From the NCBI RefSeq assembly GCF_023101765.2, contig NC_064216.1, forward strand, positions 2,480,001-2,544,000: a DNA stretch of 64,000 bases, in the 5' to 3' direction. The translations under genes and the position numbers were made by a program. This document shows positions 47,501 through 56,812 of this stretch, piece by piece. The notes under the pieces were generated by a model. That model searched no databases. It was not told the DNA's origin and saw only the letters and a program-made list of their open reading frames with translations. Numbering within the stretch: position 1 is the first letter of the stretch; every line of letters begins with the position of its first letter. This DNA comes from Spodoptera frugiperda (lineage: Eukaryota; Arthropoda; Insecta; Lepidoptera; Noctuidae).

Positions 47501-49961
47501 GCGAAGTGTAGCGGGTTCGATTCCCGCACGGAGCAATTTTTTGTGTGATCCACAAATTGTTTCCGTCTAGGATGCATGTGTAATTGTGTATGTGAACTTG
47601 TATGTTTGTAAACGCTCTCGTGACATAGTAGATAATCCAAGTGCAACGCTTTTTTTATTATCATTATCTCATAATCATCATCATAAGCTTCACCACATTA
47701 TAAGCTTCACCACATTATAAGCTTCACCACATTATAAGCTTCACCACATTATAAGCTTCACCACATTATAAGCTTCACCACATTATAAGCTTCACCACAT
47801 TATAAGCTTCACCACATTATAAGCTTCACCACATTATAAGTTTCACCACATTATAAGCTTCACCACATTATAAGCTTCACCACATTATAAGCTTCACCAC
47901 ATTATAAGCTTCACCACATTATAAGCTTCACCACATTATAAGCTTCACCACATTATAAGCTTCACCACATTATAAGTTTCACCACATTATAAGCTTCACC
48001 ACATTATAAGCTTCACCACATTATAAGCTTCACCACATTATAAGCTTCACCACATTATAAGCTTCACCACATTATAAGCTTCGCCACATTATAAGCTTCA
48101 CCACATTATAAGCTTCACCACATTATAAGCTTCACCACAATAGGCTTCACCACATTATAAGCTTCACCACATTATAAGTTTCACCACATTATAGGCTTCA
48201 CCACATCATCATCATCATCATTATCATATTCAGATCAAGGTTCATTACCCTTTCATTTCAATAACTTTAGTTATTTTTCGATTTGTTTAAATATCTTTTT
48301 GACCATCCTGGTCGTGATCCCTATTTTTTGTAGGTCGTTTGTGATTCAGCGGTTCATTTCGTATAATACATAGTTATTATTAAAAAACAAAATTAATTTC
48401 TTCTCTGTCCTTGGCAGAATGGTCATGGTAACATTGAGGCTTTGTGTTGAAGGCACAATCTTCTGTCATCTCTCCCTGTCTATGGGAGTAGTCACAGGGT
48501 TTCCTATTCCCTATTGATTTAAGTCGATCAGTCCAGCGCATAGGTGATCTGCCTCGTGATCTGGTTTCCTCTACTTAAAATGAACTTAAGTCTTTGACTA
48601 ACAATTGAAAACTGTTGAAGGCAAATCCTCCGCTAACGTCGGTCACCGGTGACCACCACGGCGTTCAATGTGTTAACGGGCTGCAAACATCAAGAAAATA
48701 ATGCACTTTATATCATTTTCGTGTCAAAATCTCCTGAATTTAATAACCGTCGTAGTAAAGTTGATTTTGCAGTAGCACGTAATACTAAGTCGGAGTATTG
48801 TATGAATGTTGTCTGTGCAGGGTACTGGGAATGGTAGACGGCGGCCGCAGCTCCTCCGTGCCCAAGGACCACAAGGATAACCACGACAACGCCAACGATA
48901 ACCACGATAATAAAGGTAAATTTATTAAATATTAAACAATATCACGCTTTTGTTATACAAGTATTATACAAGTAGATAGTCTGTATTGAAAAAAGTTAAT
49001 ACGTTCTAAAATACTAGACACTATCTTAGGGAACAGCGGGTAAAGTTCCCTAAGATAAGGAGGATCCTCCGACCGGGCGAGGTGATCGTGCCTGGCGGGC
49101 TTTCTGCCCAACTGTTGTTCGTTGGGATTTTCTATCCGTGTTATTTCGCATGTAAACTTCATATGTGCGATGCAGGATATTTGTGACGTCATCCGTTGAT
49201 TTGCTCGTCGATAGTCTATGTGCGACTTCTGTCATCTGTCACTTGTCAATGTGTGAGAGTGTCGCCACACTATTATAAACAGTACTACTACTAGTTAGTA
49301 ATAGTACAAGAACATACAGTTGTATATCTGTATATCTATACATTTTTTATAGAACCGTGCAAGTTCGTTCTTTGCCTTTTGAGGAAAGAACTAGAATAGT
49401 TAGAGCGGTCAGAATGAAAAAATAAATCAGCCTAATTATAATTATTAGAGTTTGATTTACCAACCATTTTGTTTATGATACCGTGCCTTTCATGCTATAG
49501 TTTTATTGAATTATGAATGTTGAACTTAGAACATAACTTCCACAATACTACTGACTTTAAGAACTTGAAATTAGGGCGGCAATGTGACTGTAACATATTT
49601 AGTAGTAAAGTAAAATCATTGTACAAATTTTTCAGACGACCGAATGACCACATCGAAGTCGCTGGGCTCGGGCCTTGAGAGCGGAGATAAGCTGATGTCA
49701 ATATCCAACTTTGACTTGTCATACCCGGACAACTCGTTAGCCAAAGCTGTCAACGGATCCCATCAAAACTTCTTGCAAATGGAAAAACAGAATTTAGACA
49801 AAGAAGGTAATGTAGAAAAAGGTTCGTTGGACACTCTCGTGCCCTCCTCACCGATCCTCTCGAAGTCCCCCCTCGACGAGTTTAAAGCGAACATGAATAG
49901 AATAGACTCGCATCATAGTAATTTAGAATTCTTGGCCAAAGCCCAGCAGGATAATAAGTAG
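29581..49961 (+). CDS. papi: Papi / TDRKH: KH and Tudor protein of the piRNA pathway, 659 aa
   Basis: Thirteen coding exons in one frame: 29581-29761, 37172-37390, 38471-38622, 38999-39170, 40679-40836, 41363-41476, 41814-41912, 42608-42700, 44169-44283, 44916-45033, 46343-46497, 48838-48915 and 49636-49961. Papi sits on the mitochondrial outer membrane, binds methylated PIWI proteins through its Tudor domain and, in silkworm, supports trimming of piRNA 3' ends. Seen here: an N-terminal membrane anchor (~4-27) followed by KKDEEEEEVKK. KH1 has the GRGG loop at 61-64 and KH2 the GSQG loop at 134-137. A Ser/Pro linker (~190-245) follows, then an extended Tudor domain (~245-425) with RWYRARV, VFFLDYGDSEYV and FQAMECFLAGVRP. 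The ~220-residue tail is low-complexity. Intron 7 uses a GC donor. Exon 12 uses a TAG acceptor at 48837, because the CAG 17 bp upstream leads to an early stop. A polyadenylation signal is at 50580. Confidence 0.95.
29867..29990 (-). repeat. SINE-like family A copy
   Basis: Reverse copy with a T-run at the left and 'gttggactcttacttgacta' then 'aaccacccattcttact'. It is more diverged than most copies. Confidence 0.55.
30335..30455. mobile_element. MITE family G, half copy
   Basis: Contains the central 'ctgcgcgacgtcgccgcgtc' and right arm 'tcgaaactagtatagctttt' of the fold-back element best seen at 45992-46180. The left arm is missing. Confidence 0.6.
33137..33370 (+). repeat. SINE-like family E copy
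   Basis: Opposite orientation to 11563-11856. It runs from 'gcgactgccgggtcgggcaa' through 'aataggctcaccccctatta' to 'cctcttcggggataaaaggc'. Confidence 0.65.
34005..34125 (-). repeat. SINE-like family C fragment
   Basis: Contains 'ttaatgctcaaaccttctcc' and 'ggtcagcagtggcca', the 5' region of family C read in reverse. Confidence 0.55.
34625..34866. mobile_element. MITE family I copy 1
   Basis: The ends 'ggtgcttttccaccac' and 'tgttggaaaagcacc' are inverted repeats. The interior repeats 'agctacatagc' type motifs. Other copies are at 50891-51190 and 56411-56722. Confidence 0.65.
35092..35287. mobile_element. MITE J, fold-back element
   Basis: The terminal arms ('gggtattcatggtaaatatt' and 'aaatgtttaccatgaatac') extend about 32 bp with one or two mismatches. 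The interior is rich in 'gttgctagcaac' type inverted motifs. One copy in the window, inside Papi intron 1. Confidence 0.7.
36100..36252. mobile_element. Palindromic MITE family F
   Basis: Left arm 'cccttagtacgagtttgctt' and central 'gcgttcggcgctctgattgg' pair with the right half almost end to end. Inside Papi intron 1. Confidence 0.7.
36613..36778 (+). repeat. SINE-like family A copy
   Basis: Starts near 'tctacggactgcctagcggg', includes a short duplicated 'ctgacactctgacactccct' and ends at 'cattggatgatgtt'. Confidence 0.6.
37047..37165 (+). repeat. Family R repeat abutting Papi exon 2
   Basis: From 'gtttcggcatttcatctca' through 'atgccggcctcatctagtta' and 'gtgttatcttataaccaact' to 'atcatttatcat'. 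It ends within about 10 bp of the pyrimidine tract and acceptor at 37171, so it probably supplies the branch-point region. Confidence 0.55.
37520..38433 (+). repeat. SINE-like family E copy split by a nested element
   Basis: The left part, 37520-37669, has 'gtgcgactgccggtcaaggg'-type and 'cttataacacaaatgg' blocks. The right part, 38345-38433, has 'gtgggtgtacattgtacag' and 'ctcttcggggataaagggcg'. The intact copy at 33137 joins them directly. In Papi intron 2. Confidence 0.65.
37670..38344 (+). mobile_element. Nested ~675-bp interspersed element
   Basis: Begins 'aaaaccggccaagtgcgagt' and ends 'tacggaaccctaaaaa', with GGAC-type short tandem repeats near its end. This type of sequence is very common in Lepidoptera. 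A perfect 26-bp hairpin lies near its left end (37718-37776). Short A-rich sequence at both borders could be a target duplication. Class not assigned. Confidence 0.6.
38700..38942 (-). repeat. SINE-like family B copy
   Basis: Reverse copy from 'taagccggtagacgagcagg' to 'gaagcatggctctcccacac'. It fills most of Papi intron 3. Confidence 0.65.
39271..39428. mobile_element. Palindromic MITE family F, best copy
   Basis: The arms cccttagtacgagttt and its complement at the right end are flanked by TA on both sides. The central 'gccctctgattggttgg' pairs with 'ccaatcagagcgcc'. The whole element folds into one hairpin. In Papi intron 4. Confidence 0.75.
40023..40112 (+). repeat. Degenerate ~20-bp tandem repeat
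   Basis: Five units of 'gccataatttgcctacgt' type. In Papi intron 4. Confidence 0.65.
41018..41207 (-). mobile_element. Repeat family O, copy 1
   Basis: In inverse orientation it shares 'cgcctggtcggaggatcct', 'tgacgtcataaatcc' and 'cgatcgacaagcaaatcag' with 49022-49240. Two copies in opposite orientation lie within the same gene. Confidence 0.6.
41556..41775 (+). repeat. SINE-like family C copy
   Basis: Contains 'tcttctcacacggagaag', 'ttagaaattataagcccaga' and 'gtaagtttcaaaccct'. It occupies most of Papi intron 6. Confidence 0.6.
41956..42106. mobile_element. Palindromic MITE family F
   Basis: Starts 44 bp after the GC donor of Papi intron 7. The right end is 'aactcgtactaaggg' followed by TA. 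Confidence 0.65.
42905..43060 (-). repeat. Degraded tRNA-like SINE family D
   Basis: Contains 'ccacactaggattttctcgt' and 'aataatttgttaatcacaca', the reverse of the family D 3' half, next to 'gggtacgattcccgcc'. Confidence 0.45.
43729..44036. mobile_element. MITE L with long inverted ends
   Basis: 'gaggcccgcatcgtacgcat' at the left pairs with 'atgcgtacaatgcgggcctg' at the right. Interior motifs 'gccgatac' and 'ggcaatccg' repeat in both orientations. In Papi intron 8, ending about 130 bp before exon 9. Confidence 0.7.
45423..45650. mobile_element. MITE M with doubled terminal motif
   Basis: The left end cggggtgaatagcattcga plus ggggtgaata mirrors the right end tattcaccctttgaattct plus attcaccccg. 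Each end therefore carries two 'gggtgaata' units. In Papi intron 10. Confidence 0.7.
45992..46180. mobile_element. MITE family G, full fold-back copy
   Basis: About 65-bp imperfect inverted arms ('attaactaaatattacggtt' and 'gatttttttagttaat') flank the centre 'gctgcgcgacgtcgccgcgt'. Related copies: 51333-51487 and half copies at 6420, 7968 and 30335. In Papi intron 10. Confidence 0.75.
46554..46930. mobile_element. MITE N with internal hairpin
   Basis: Terminal inverted repeats ggggccttagtc and gactaaggcccc. A perfect 19-bp hairpin (arms gcaagagggacggagctat) with a 9-nt loop lies at 46567-46613. It begins 56 bp after Papi exon 11. Confidence 0.6.
47157..47645 (+). repeat. Three adjacent tRNA-like SINE family D units
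   Basis: Units near 47157-47345, 47378-47485 and 47488-47645 each carry a B-box-like 'tagcgggttcgattcccgc' and 'tccacaaattg'. The second is truncated and joined directly to the third. In Papi intron 11. Confidence 0.65.
47682..48206 (+). repeat. 17-bp satellite, about 31 units
   Basis: Tandem units of aagcttcaccacattat, almost all identical. Rare variants (aagttt, gccacatt, a shortened taggcttc unit) are spread along the array, and a short ATC run (48207-48226) follows. It contains many AAGCTT sites. In Papi intron 11. Confidence 0.95.
49022..49240 (+). mobile_element. Repeat family O, copy 2
   Basis: Shares 'ggaggatcctccgacc', 'cgaggtgatcgtgcctgg' and 'tgacgtcatccgttgatttg' with 41018-41207 in the opposite orientation. 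In Papi intron 12. Confidence 0.6.
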
Positions 49962-50579
49962 ATATTAGTTTGTAAGATTAAATTTTGTAATAGTCGCGAC
50001 GACAAATCTTTTTAAAAACACGTACTTACTTAGATTATTATGTAAAAGTTATATGGTATTGTGACATATATTTGAAAGATTTAAAAGGTACATTAGGAAC
50101 ACGTTGATTCATGTTCAATTTTTGTATAAAACGTGTGATTAATTCAAGTAAATTGTATAAAAGATTAGTGGCCGCGACTTTTAGTTTTTACGTAGCGGTA
50201 TAAAATGTCCGGATTTGTGGTAAACTGTTGTATTAAAATATATTTATGTGTGTGAGCTGAATGTTATGCAACTGACCGATACCCCACGTATCCACGATGT
50301 GATATAGAGTCTCTTTAGTTTGTAATTACCCATAACTAATTAAACTTGTATTAAGATTACTGTCTTTACTTCTAACTGCCAACCATTTCATTTTCTTCCA
50401 TTGTAATAAATCCCCGAAATTTGTGAAAGTTTTGAGTAAAAAAATTCATATTCGGATAACGTTAAACTTAATTAGGATTTTGTAAATTTCAATATACATT
50501 GTATTGAATATTATAACCACAAATATCAATCTTCAGTGTAAATTAGTATTTAAATTTCTTATGTCTTTTTCACATAATG

Positions 50580-50585
50580 AATAAA
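50580..50585 (+). terminator. papi: Polyadenylation signal of Papi
   Basis: AATAAA about 620 bp after the stop codon in AT-rich sequence. An earlier AATAAA near 50406 may also be used. Confidence 0.5.
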
Positions 50586-50605
50586 GATTTCAAAGGAATA
50601 TCTAT

Positions 50606-50715
50606 ATTAATTATTATGTTATCGTCTTACTTATAATATGTAACTGTTTGACTTGAAACTGGTCGAGTTTCTCGTCAAACAGTTACGTGAAAAAGCTGAT
50701 AACATAATAATTAAT
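50606..50715. mobile_element. Family H palindromic element
   Basis: Perfect 18-bp terminal inverted repeats (attaattattatgttatc) and an inner 'gtaactgtttgac' pair around the core 'cttgaaactggtcgag'. It starts about 20 bp after the Papi polyadenylation signal. Confidence 0.7.
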
Positions 50716-50890
50716 TTAGTATGTCTCACGAAAGTTATAATAGAATGTAACAGTATACTCCCATTTTTAATAGAGATATAAGATAAAAATGTGTACATGT
50801 AAAGTTTTTTAATTTGCGAATTATAAAGAAACGAGCTTTAATTTATGTACAAAAGTTGAAATGAGGTTTTCTTACAAGGTTGTGCTTAAT

Positions 50891-51190
50891 AGTACTTTTC
50901 CAACAGAGATGTGCTATGTAGCTATGCTACGAAAATGTTATAGCTAAGCTGTGAAACTATGTTACCGTTTCCACTGATACTAAGCTGGGCTAGGAATATT
51001 CGCAGCTTGAGTATGCGATGTATCGATAGTACGGAAGCCATCCATATCACGCATCTTTCCATATAAAAAACATAGCTTATCTGAGTCCGTTCCCACCAGT
51101 GTTAAACTATTTGTACTAATGAATATGATTGCTGTAAGCCAAACGCATCCACAGCAACGTAGCATAGCACATCTCTGGTGGCAAAGCACC
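50891..51190. mobile_element. MITE family I copy 2
   Basis: The ends 'agtacttttccaacagagat' and 'atctctggtggcaaagcacc' are inverted. The interior is shared with 56411-56722, including 'gtatgcgatgtatcgatagt'. Confidence 0.7.
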
Positions 51191-51332
51191 GTAAATATGC
51201 TACTTCTAAAGTCATAGAGAATAGACGCTTCTTATCATTTATGTTCTGTGCTTACCTTCACCTTATGAATGTGTTGCGTTCCTATTATTGCAATAGAAAT
51301 ACTATTTTACGTAGTTAAGGTACACATACTAA

Positions 51333-51487
51333 ATTAACTAAAAATTACGGTTTAATCACGTAAATTAATGGAGAAAAGGCTACTGGTTTACAAGGCGCAC
51401 TCTACTATGCGCGACGTCGCTTATGTTTGCACACGCTGCTTATGATTCTCATTAATTTACATGAGTAAACCGTGATACTTAGTTAAT
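51333..51487. mobile_element. MITE family G copy
   Basis: Arms 'attaactaaaaattacggtt' and 'taaaccgtgatacttagtta', with the centre 'tgcgcgacgtcgcttatgtt'. Confidence 0.65.
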
Positions 51488-51499
51488 TTTAAATTATTA

Positions 51500-53224
51500 A
51501 ATGACGATATATATTGAGTAAAAGGTAGGTGTTTGTGATTTTTCTACTGCTTGCATTGTAGTGGATTGGAATAACTGTTTGATTTAAATATTTACAAAGA
51601 GCTTGGTGTCAGAATTTAATTCTCTCATAATCTACGATATTTTGAAATCTGGCTAGTTTTCTGAAACTGATTTATTGTCTAAAATCCCTTTTGATATCAA
51701 TTATTCTATCTAACATTTTGAGAGGATGCATATAATCATTACTGTACCCAAATTAGATTTAATAACATTAAGTATATATTTGGAGAGTTTAAACGTGTAT
51801 TTCTAACGTCGTATGTACTTAAAACAATTCTACCGATTGTAGTATTTGAATTTTCTACCAATTCTGTGTTGCCAGACTAAGTAACTTTTTTATTTGTCAA
51901 TTTGCTGGCCTATGTTTAAAAAACTTAGTTTTACTTCTGTGATTGTAATTAACATAAGCTTAAATTAGGCGTTAACGGTCGCTTTAGTAGGTATGTTTAA
52001 GTGAATGTATTTAAAAAGGTTTCGCTTCGATTTCATCTTAGTTATTTTGTTTGCATTTGAGAAGAACATAGTCATACTAGTCAATCTGTTTCGTAAACTT
52101 GTGTTTATGAACTTGCTATTCGATATAGACATGTTTTAAATTTTCATACGCCGATTTATAATATTTTCATTTCAAAATTGTTATTGGACGACTTTTTTTC
52201 AAAATGATGTGATGTGAAATGTAGCTAAAAGTCTATGATTGAAAAGTATCTGAGATATTTACTTAAGAAATGTTTGGTAAGGTATGGGTTTAGGAATTGC
52301 TCAAGGGATTAGGCTATAGTGTGATTTTCTTCCTTATCCTAATACATCAGAAAACTGTCAAATAAACAACAGCGTAGAAGTGAAATCTTATACATTATTA
52401 TTGCTGAGAAACATTAGGTTCAATTTACGTTCAAGATGCAGTTTAATTATGTAGTTTACATACTACTATCACTCATTTGGTAAAAAAAAACTATATAATA
52501 TAATATGTTTTAATACGCTTTAAATTAGGACAAGTAAAGCTGTATGTATGTTTGATAGGAAATTGACAAATGTGTCAAGAAGCGGTGCTAACAAGTTAAG
52601 AAGTGTAATGAAATTACTTGGTACGCGGTAAAATTGATATTTTTATAAACCCTTTTAGAAAAGGAATGTTACAAGAAAATCTTTATTACTTAAAAAAAAT
52701 ATGGCCTATTATAGGCCTATTTAAAATTCATTTGGTAATCATAAAATATGTGCTCTTTTAAAAAAAACTGTATAAGCAAATACAGAAGCATTGTCTATGT
52801 ATACGAGTCAGTATTTCATACTATGGATGAATAGTAGATGATCATCAACCAATCATAACTCGTTCTTCACTGTCTCCGTTGCACCGTCAACCAATCAGAA
52901 ACAACGATAGTTTCTCCGAAACCAAAATGTATCATAGCCATTGGTTGAAACTGAATATGGTGCCATACCATTCTAGTACAAACCTGCGTTGCGCGGGAAA
53001 AGTATTGTAATCTAGTTTTTTTTTTTCGTATAATTTTGTTATAACTTTGGTTTTATCCTTAGTACATATTAGTTGCTTATTTCTAGATTTTTTGTTAAAC
53101 CTCGAATATTTTTTTGTAAAATATTGTACCTACTTTTGTAATTGTACTTTTCGAAATAGAAATACATCTGTGGAAGAAAATCTACTTTGGTTTTTTTTTA
53201 CATTAATGAAAGAGCGTATAGAGT
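51500..53224. other. Intergenic AT-rich stretch, nothing identified
   Basis: No supported ORF, RNA gene or clear repeat in about 1.7 kb. Near 52840-52990 there are several 'ccaatcag' motifs reminiscent of a decayed family F element. Confidence 0.5.
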
Positions 53225-53455
53225 AAACAGTCTCACAGAAAACCGATGTGAATCAATGTTTGCGTTATGTGAGTGAGGTAACTGGAGGCCTAATACCCCC
53301 CCCCCTCCCGAATTTCCCAACAACCCTTAAATTCCTAACCTTCAAAAGGCCGTCAACGCACTTGTAACGCCTCTGGTGTGGGTGTCCATGGGCGACGGCG
53401 ATTGCTTACCATCAGGTGACCCGTCTGCTCATTTACCGGCTTATACCATAAAAAA
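53225..53455 (+). repeat. SINE-like family B copy
   Basis: From 'acagaaaaccgatgtgaatc' through a C-run and 'gccgtcaacgcacttgtaac' to 'atcaggtgacccgtctgctc'. Confidence 0.65.
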
Positions 53456-54072
53456 GAAACATATACGCATTGTTAAATCATGTGTGAAATGCCTGAATGA
53501 CAATATATGGCAAAATAATCACCCCTATATCATGGGACTCCTTGGTGCTACATTACTATGTATACTCCTCTGCTTACATCTTTAGAATCCACTACATCCA
53601 ACGACACTCAAGAAACTGACACTTCACACAACGACACTTACAGATTTCGAAGATCATTACACATTTGTTACATTTCAAGTAAAATCACAATGCTTACAAA
53701 TGCTTAACTACATGATTGTCAGTGATTCGTCAATGCAGGCGTATTGTGAACGATGTCATTAGTGTATGCCTTGAAAGCGTGGTGCCTTCGTCGCTTCGTG
53801 GGCTCTCTCTACAATTGTTATCTATTTACCTTTTGAAACGGTACCGAATCACTGTCGTTATACAAAATCATTGTTATTGTGGTACAAGTTACGGAGGGTA
53901 GCGGGATTATACTGCATAACAGATTACCTATTAGACTACGTATTTATTTCTTTCTTGAATGAAAAAAATCGTCGTTAAGCTTTTCGACTGGAAGATGAAG
54001 AGGACTCTCAGACTAGATTATCAATAAATAGTAGTCTATATGCGAAATATATAACAGTAACACCATCATCAC

Positions 54073-54230
54073 TTTTTTAATGGGGGAAATTAATTATCCA
54101 GTGACTTTTCCCATCGTAGGCGAGAGGGAGTGTCAGACTCTTACTGACTAAATACCACCCAATTCCTACTCCTGCCCTTCGAGCCAGAGCCCCGGTAAAC
54201 CCGCTGGGTAGTCCGCAGCTCCGGATAACA
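54073..54230 (-). repeat. SINE-like family A copy
   Basis: Reverse copy: T-run, 'gtcagactcttactgact', 'ccagagccccggtaaacccg' and 'tagtccgcagctccgg'. Confidence 0.65.
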
Positions 54231-54604
54231 CCATCTTCTCTTGGAAGAACAAAAATAAATAGATAACTGCTTAACCTCGCCAGCCACAAGAGTCGCATTT
54301 TTGTTAGTTCTTGGTTAATTTTCTAAAACGTGTAGGAGGAATTAAAAATATAGGTACCTATGCAATAGAGTAGACAAACACTCGTCGCCTCGACACCTCG
54401 ATAGCACCTACACTTCCTACAGCCGTGCTACTTAAACAAGATTAGATGGCGTAAGAGTCAACATACTCCCACATCCTCTTTAGTGATGAGCTTGAGCATT
54501 ACGATAATATGAAATCACCAAAAAAGAACTCGATTAACCAAGTAAATAGGTATTTATTGAAAAGTTAACATAGAAATACAAGTTGGTATTATTTACTTGT
54601 ATTA

Positions 54605-54730
54605 TATAATTTACCGCGTCGTGTGTCGCGGAATGCTGCTCATGAATATGAGCCTCTAGCATAGCTTGAAACCAGTCGAGTTCCTTGTCAAACAGTTACG
54701 TGACTAAAGCCGATAACATAACAATTATTA
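54605..54730. repeat. Family H fragment
   Basis: Shares 'gcttgaaaccagtcgagttc' and 'gtcaaacagttacgtga' with 50606-50715. A Helitron is inserted directly after it. Confidence 0.55.
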
Positions 54731-54734
54731 TTAA

Positions 54735-54924
54735 CTAGCTACTTCCGCGCGGTTTCACCCGCTCTGCTTGGCTCCTATTAGTCATAGCGTGATGTTTTAT
54801 AGCCTGATTTATTCAAATCGGACCAGTAGTTCCGGAGATAAGCGCGTTCAAACAAACAAACAAACAAACAATCAAACAAACAAACTCTTCAGCTTTATAA
54901 TATTAGTAAGTATAGAAGTATAGA
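54735..54924 (-). mobile_element. Non-autonomous Helitron
   Basis: Left end ctagctacttccgcgcgg and right end 'agtatagattt', with an internal deletion relative to 17290-17493 and a longer caaa tandem run. Confidence 0.7.
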
Positions 54925-55424
54925 TTTAGATGTTTCACGAAAGTTATAGGTATTATTTGCCAAGATCTTTACAAGTTTACATCTTATACCAAGCGAAGTG
55001 AACAATATAATTTGCAGCGACGGTCGAGCCAAGTGCAACAAACGAAAGCGTGGCCCGTTGTACAGGATTACATAAAATCTATCGCTCGGTGACGGGACAT
55101 TATCGGCCGAGTGATAACAGCGGTTACGTAAACCAACAGCTAAGAATTAGCGGGGCTGTGACAATGGAAACTTTATTTTAAGCATTCTGGTAGTTTACAA
55201 ATCTTGTTAAATGTTGAGTACGATGTTTTAGGTGTTTATTTTCTTGTAACTAATGTTTTTATTTCATTCTTTCGTTTAGCGAGCTCCAGACGTGACTGAG
55301 CCCCGAGTCGGGCAAGACACTATAATATAATAATAATAAATCTTTATTCGCCGAAATATGGTACAAAAAAGGTGGTAACAGAAATTATGTATCTAAGCAC
55401 ATTTCGCCTTCAGTAAGCATGCGA

Positions 55425-55491
55425 AAACTTAAAGTATAGGGTTACTAAGCATAAACTAATTTTATGCTTAGTAACCCTATACTTTAAGTTT
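55425..55491. repeat. Perfect 31-bp hairpin
   Basis: Arms 55425-55455 and 55461-55491 are exact complements with a 5-nt loop (ctaat). Confidence 0.9.
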
Positions 55492-55924
55492 ATATTTATT
55501 GTTTATATATTCTAATTAAAAAAAATCTTCTAGCATAGAAGCATTTTTCTATAACAACTTCTAACGGGTTGTTGTGTATCTCGGTCTCTTTAAACAGTAT
55601 AAAACCCCGAATTGTATCCGGTATATAGGAATTACCGTGTGTACTATCTATTTCTTAGAAATCACTAACTTAGAACGTATTGAAATCCATATACTTAAGA
55701 AGTGTAGGTAACTTGTAAAGTCAAGCAAAAAAGCGACTCGAGTAAAGTAAGGTTGACAGTTAAGGTCAGGGTAACGGCCATTGGCAGCCTTCTAATGGAA
55801 ATCTTTACATTATTAAGTATATGTATGGCATATAAAGAAATAGGACAACGACATATAAAAATGGTTGCAATGGCAAAACGCAATCACATGTGTATATTTA
55901 GTTAAATCAGTATGCGTAGGTATT

Positions 55925-56030
55925 CCTTTATAAAAGGCCAGCAACGCATCTGTGGCTCCTCTGGTGTTGCAGGTGTCTATGGGCGGCGCTGATCTCTTAC
56001 CATCAGGTGATCCGTCTGCTCGAACAATAA
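55925..56030 (+). repeat. SINE-like family B, 3' half
   Basis: Contains 'ggccagcaacgcatctgtgg' and 'accatcaggtgatccgtctg'. Confidence 0.6.
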
Positions 56031-56410
56031 GTTTTTTAATTAGGTACTTTGCAGCTAAAAACATTTCATATAGGTAGGTAAGTATGCTTGTCTTTAGAAT
56101 AAATAATTAAGCATGAAGTTTACCTATTTACTGGGTAGATAAATACCTAGATACCTACACATTTTTGGACAAGGTGACCAAATGACAATGCTAGTCAATT
56201 GTCAAGGATATGCTAACGAGAGCGTGGTAGTCTTAATTAATGGCAAACGAATTAATTATTGCAATTAGATGCCGATTATGCAGTTGATATTTCGTAATCG
56301 TGATCAAATTGAGTTACAAAATGAGTCTCAGCTCGAGTTTTAATAAAAATAGAAGTCGCTAAGATAGTGTACAAGACACTATCTCACGATGATGAAGTAT
56401 TACCTTATTT

Positions 56411-56722
56411 AGGTGATTTTCCACCAGAGATGTGTTATATAGCTATGCTACGAAGATGTAATAATACCAAAGCTGTGAAACTTTGTGACCGTTTCTCCCG
56501 TTACTCAGTTATGTATCTGTGCGAGGAAGATGCGTAGCTCGAGTATGCGATGTATCGATAGTAGGGATGCTATCCATAGCATGCACTTTTTCATATAAAA
56601 AACATAGCTTAGCTGATTTCATTTCCACCAGTACTATGCTAAGTTTACCAATGAATATGATTGGTGGAAGCCAAACGCATCCACAGTAACGTAGCATAGC
56701 ACATCTTTGGTGGAAAAGCACC
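56411..56722. mobile_element. MITE family I copy 3
   Basis: Inverted ends 'aggtgattttccaccagaga' and 'tctttggtggaaaagcacc', interior as in copy 2. Confidence 0.7.
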
Positions 56723-56741
56723 CATACTTATTACCTACTAC

Positions 56742-56812
56742 TCTTACCCTTACCTACACATTACCTAATACCATTACCTATTACCTATTACCTCTTACCT
56801 ATTACCTATGCA
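56742..56812 (+). repeat. Degenerate ACCTATT-type tandem repeat
   Basis: Irregular units of 'attacct' over about 70 bp. It does not match the insect telomere unit TTAGG in a regular array. Confidence 0.6.

Noticed and set aside
47157..47645. Possible tRNA genes (TTCGATTCCCGC boxes)
   Set aside because: The B-box-like segments recur in dispersed repeats, and no full cloverleaf with acceptor stem can be drawn. They are SINE units.
47682..48206. CRISPR-like regular array
   Set aside because: Units are contiguous 17-mers with no unique spacers; this is a satellite in a eukaryotic intron.
48649..48837. 62-codon plus-strand ORF ending GYWEW
   Set aside because: It is intron sequence of Papi; only its end matters, as the upstream acceptor alternative.
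56742..56812. Interstitial telomere repeat
   Set aside because: Units are irregular ACCTATT/TTACC variants, not the insect TTAGG/CCTAA array.
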